DNA of 64,000 bases, from contig LUUF01000043.1 in NCBI GenBank assembly GCA_001644045.1, positions 124,001-188,000 of the forward strand, read 5' to 3'. This document shows, one piece after another, positions 62,174-64,000 of the stretch. The position numbers and the translations under genes are program-made. How positions within the stretch are numbered: position 1 is the first letter of the stretch; every line of letters starts with the position of its first letter. This DNA comes from Methylomonas methanica. Lineage in GTDB: Bacteria; Pseudomonadota; Gammaproteobacteria; Methylococcales; Methylomonadaceae. The notes under the pieces are model-generated. The model saw nothing but the letters and a program-made list of their open reading frames with translations, searched no databases and had not been told where the DNA came from.

Positions 62174-62648
62174 TTTTGTCGCCACGGCGTACTTCTTCGT
62201 CACCGTGGCGGTGGCGATGGTGCTGCGGGTGATGTCGCTGTTTCCCAGCATGGATGCGTTCAATCCGGACTGGATCGTGCTGGTGTTGATTTATTGGTCG
62301 ATAGCGTTGCCGGAACGTTTTGGGGTGTTCAGCGCCTGGACGATAGGTTTGTTGACCGATGTGTTAACCGGCCGATTGCTTGGCCAGTACGCGTTGATTT
62401 ATGCGTTGATTTGCTATTTCAGTATCAACGAACATCGGCGTTTGCGGCAGTTTCCGATGGTGCAGCAGTGTTTGTTTGTGTTTTTATGTCTGCTGGGTGC
62501 GCAGAGTATGATTTTCGGTATGGAAAGCATGCAAGCCGGCAACCGCTTGTCGCTATCGTTCTGGTATCCGGTGTTATCCGGGACTTTGGTATGGCCGCTG
62601 GTGTTTGTGGTGCTGCGCTATATCCGGGTGATGGCGCGCATCGTTTAA
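62160..62648 (+). CDS. mreD: Rod-shape protein MreD
   Basis: The 162-aa protein has five hydrophobic spans (for example FVATAYFFVTVAVAMVLRVM and WIVLVLIYWSIALPERFGVF) and the MreD pattern SAWTIGLLTDVLTGRLLGQY. The start overlaps mreC by 14 bases. It is the integral membrane partner of MreC and MrdA. Confidence 0.95.
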   Translation: MSRLDFVATAYFFVTVAVAMVLRVMSLFPSMDAFNPDWIVLVLIYWSIALPERFGVFSAWTIGLLTDVLTGRLLGQYALIYALICYFSINEHRRLRQFPMVQQCLFVFLCLLGAQSMIFGMESMQAGNRLSLSFWYPVLSGTLVWPLVFVVLRYIRVMARIV

Positions 62649-62654
62649 CGAGGA

Positions 62655-64000
62655 ATGGATAGAAAATTCGCCATAAAGGATCCGCTAGCGGAGAGCCGCT
62701 TATTTTTAAGCCGTATCGTCGCGGCGTTTATCTTGATCCTGTTTTTGATTGCTGGTCTGGTGGTGCGATTGGTGTATTTGCAGGTGGTCGGTCACGAGCA
62801 CTATGCGACGCTATCCAAGGATAACCGCATCAAAATTTCGCCCCTGTCGCCCACCCGTGGCGTGATTTACGACCGCAAGGGGCGGATGCTTGCAGAAAAT
62901 GTGCCGACCTACAGCTTGGAACTGATTCCGGAACAGATCGAAAATCTCGACGATACGCTACTCAGGCTGCAAAAGCTGTTGGACATTTCCGAAGAAAAAG
63001 TCGATTTGTTTCAAAAGCAACGCAAACGCAATAAATCATTTACCAGCACGCCGTTGCTGCAAAATCTCAGCGACGAAGAAGTGGCTAAATTCGCGGTGGT
63101 CAGGCCGTATTTTCCCGGCGTCGATGTCTATGCGCGTTTGGTGCGGCATTATCCTTACGGCGACTTGGCTTCCCATGTCGTGGGCTATGTCGGGCGTATC
63201 AACGAAAAAGAAATGCAAACCCTGCCGCTGGCCAAATACCGCGGCACCAACCACATCGGCAAAACCGGCATCGAAAAAACCTATGAAGAGCATTTGCTGG
63301 GTACGGCCGGTTACGAAGAAATAGAAACCAACGCCCAGGCCAGGGCTGTCAATACCGTGGCGACGGTGGAGCCGGTGGCGGGGTCCAACATCTATCTGAC
63401 GCTGGACATCGATTTGCAAAAAATCGCCTACGATGCCTTGTCGGAATACAACGGCGCGGCGGTGGCGATCGAAATTAAAACCGGCGGCGTGCTGGTTTTC
63501 GCCAGCCGGCCCGGTTTCGACCCCAATCCCTTTGTTTCCGGGATTTCCGGCAAGGAATACAAGGCCTTGCAGGACTCGCCGGATCAGCCTTTATACAATC
63601 GGGCCTTGCGCGGCCAGTACCCGCCAGGTTCGACAGTCAAACCGTTTTTGGCCTTGGCCGGCTTGGAGTATGGGGTGACCGAGTTCAACCACCGCTTATT
63701 CTGTCCTGGCTATTACAAACTGCCCAATGTCGATCACAAATACCGGGACTGGAAGAAGTGGGGGCACGGTATGGTTGACATGAACGACGCCATTACCCAG
63801 TCCTGCGACGTGTATTTCTACGACCTAGCCTTGGCACTGGGTATCGATAAAATGCACGATTTTATGGATAAATTCAGTTTCGGCCGGAAAACCGGCATCG
63901 ATTTGGTCGGCGAAGTCGATGGTTTGATGCCGTCCAAGGAATGGAAAAAGCATTACCGCAGCCAGGCCTGGTTTCCCGGTGAAACGCTGATTACCGGTAT
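62655..64000 (+). CDS. mrdA: Penicillin-binding protein 2, partial (cut by window end)
   Basis: 448 codons are visible. A cytosolic start MDRKFAIKDPLAESRLFLSR is followed by a transmembrane helix (about 21-40), the PBP dimer domain with RGVIYDRKGRMLAEN, and the transpeptidase domain with active site S326 in PPGSTVKPFLALAG. The second motif SCDVYFYDLALALG is also present. KTG lies beyond the window. It is the elongation-specific peptidoglycan transpeptidase. An ACGAGGA ribosome site lies just upstream, and it follows mreD by 6 bases. Confidence 0.96.
   Translation, partial: MDRKFAIKDPLAESRLFLSRIVAAFILILFLIAGLVVRLVYLQVVGHEHYATLSKDNRIKISPLSPTRGVIYDRKGRMLAENVPTYSLELIPEQIENLDDTLLRLQKLLDISEEKVDLFQKQRKRNKSFTSTPLLQNLSDEEVAKFAVVRPYFPGVDVYARLVRHYPYGDLASHVVGYVGRINEKEMQTLPLAKYRGTNHIGKTGIEKTYEEHLLGTAGYEEIETNAQARAVNTVATVEPVAGSNIYLTLDIDLQKIAYDALSEYNGAAVAIEIKTGGVLVFASRPGFDPNPFVSGISGKEYKALQDSPDQPLYNRALRGQYPPGSTVKPFLALAGLEYGVTEFNHRLFCPGYYKLPNVDHKYRDWKKWGHGMVDMNDAITQSCDVYFYDLALALGIDKMHDFMDKFSFGRKTGIDLVGEVDGLMPSKEWKKHYRSQAWFPGETLITG

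Overview
The window is about 64 kb of chromosomal DNA from a nitrogen-fixing gammaproteobacterium. The nif gene order (iscA-nifU-nifS, then nifV-cysE-nifW-nifZ-nifM-clpX, then nifF) resembles Azotobacter. The PEP-CTERM proteins ending in VPLPGAVWLFG-type signals, the moderately high GC content and the housekeeping blocks (rnpA-yidD-yidC-mnmE, gatCAB, mreBCD-mrdA) fit a Methylomonas-like methanotroph of the Methylococcales. That genus is an inference; no methane oxidation gene lies in the window.

Layout. 1-3.3 kb: rnpA tail, yidD, yidC, mnmE. 3.3-5.4 kb: a hypothetical gene and a two-domain SagB-like nitroreductase. 5.6-8.6 kb: a NifZ-domain gene divergent from iscA-nifU-nifS. 8.7-11.1 kb: two PEP-CTERM surface proteins and a small membrane protein. 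11.6-19.4 kb: nifV, a 55-aa ORF, cysE, a helical-repeat protein, a 40-aa membrane ORF, nifW, nifZ, nifM and clpX; then a glutaredoxin-BolA fusion, nifF and rseC. 19.6-21.9 kb: an unknown 106-aa membrane protein and modBC. 22.2-30.1 kb: a signalling/uptake block (TonB receptor, CrtC-like lipocalin, YfiR, hybrid kinase, diguanylate cyclase). 30.1-40.4 kb: a SIR2-like gene, SDR, lipoprotein, YajQ, redoxin, PEP-CTERM protein, HerA-like ATPase, VOC protein, WYL regulator, phosphohexomutase. 40.5-44.7 kb: cysD and cysN separated by an AT-rich ATPase plus nuclease-like pair. 44.8-49.4 kb: OGT-like glycosyltransferase, trxC, M48 protease, cbpM-cbpA. 49.7-56 kb: tmRNA, a decayed fic gene and a 1720-aa exonuclease-RecQ-UvrD fusion. 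56.1-64 kb: gatB-uma2-gatA-gatC and, divergently, mreB-mreC-mreD-mrdA (cut by the window end).

Regulation is the clearest new signal. Four places carry a NifA upstream site (TGT-N10-ACA, usually extended to TTGTCG-N6-CGACAA) 84-114 bp ahead of a sigma-54 -24/-12 element with exact GG-N10-GC spacing. Two drive known nif operons (iscA-nifUS and nifV). The other two drive genes without an assigned nitrogen-fixation role: the 106-aa membrane protein at 19.7 kb and the SIR2-like protein at 30.1-31.0 kb. These two are the best candidates for undescribed nif-regulon members.

The best candidate for an undescribed defence-type module is the ATPase/nuclease-like pair inserted inside cysDN, followed by the exonuclease-RecQ-UvrD helicase next to tmRNA and the fic remnant. 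All calls were made by eye from sequence; no database search was run.
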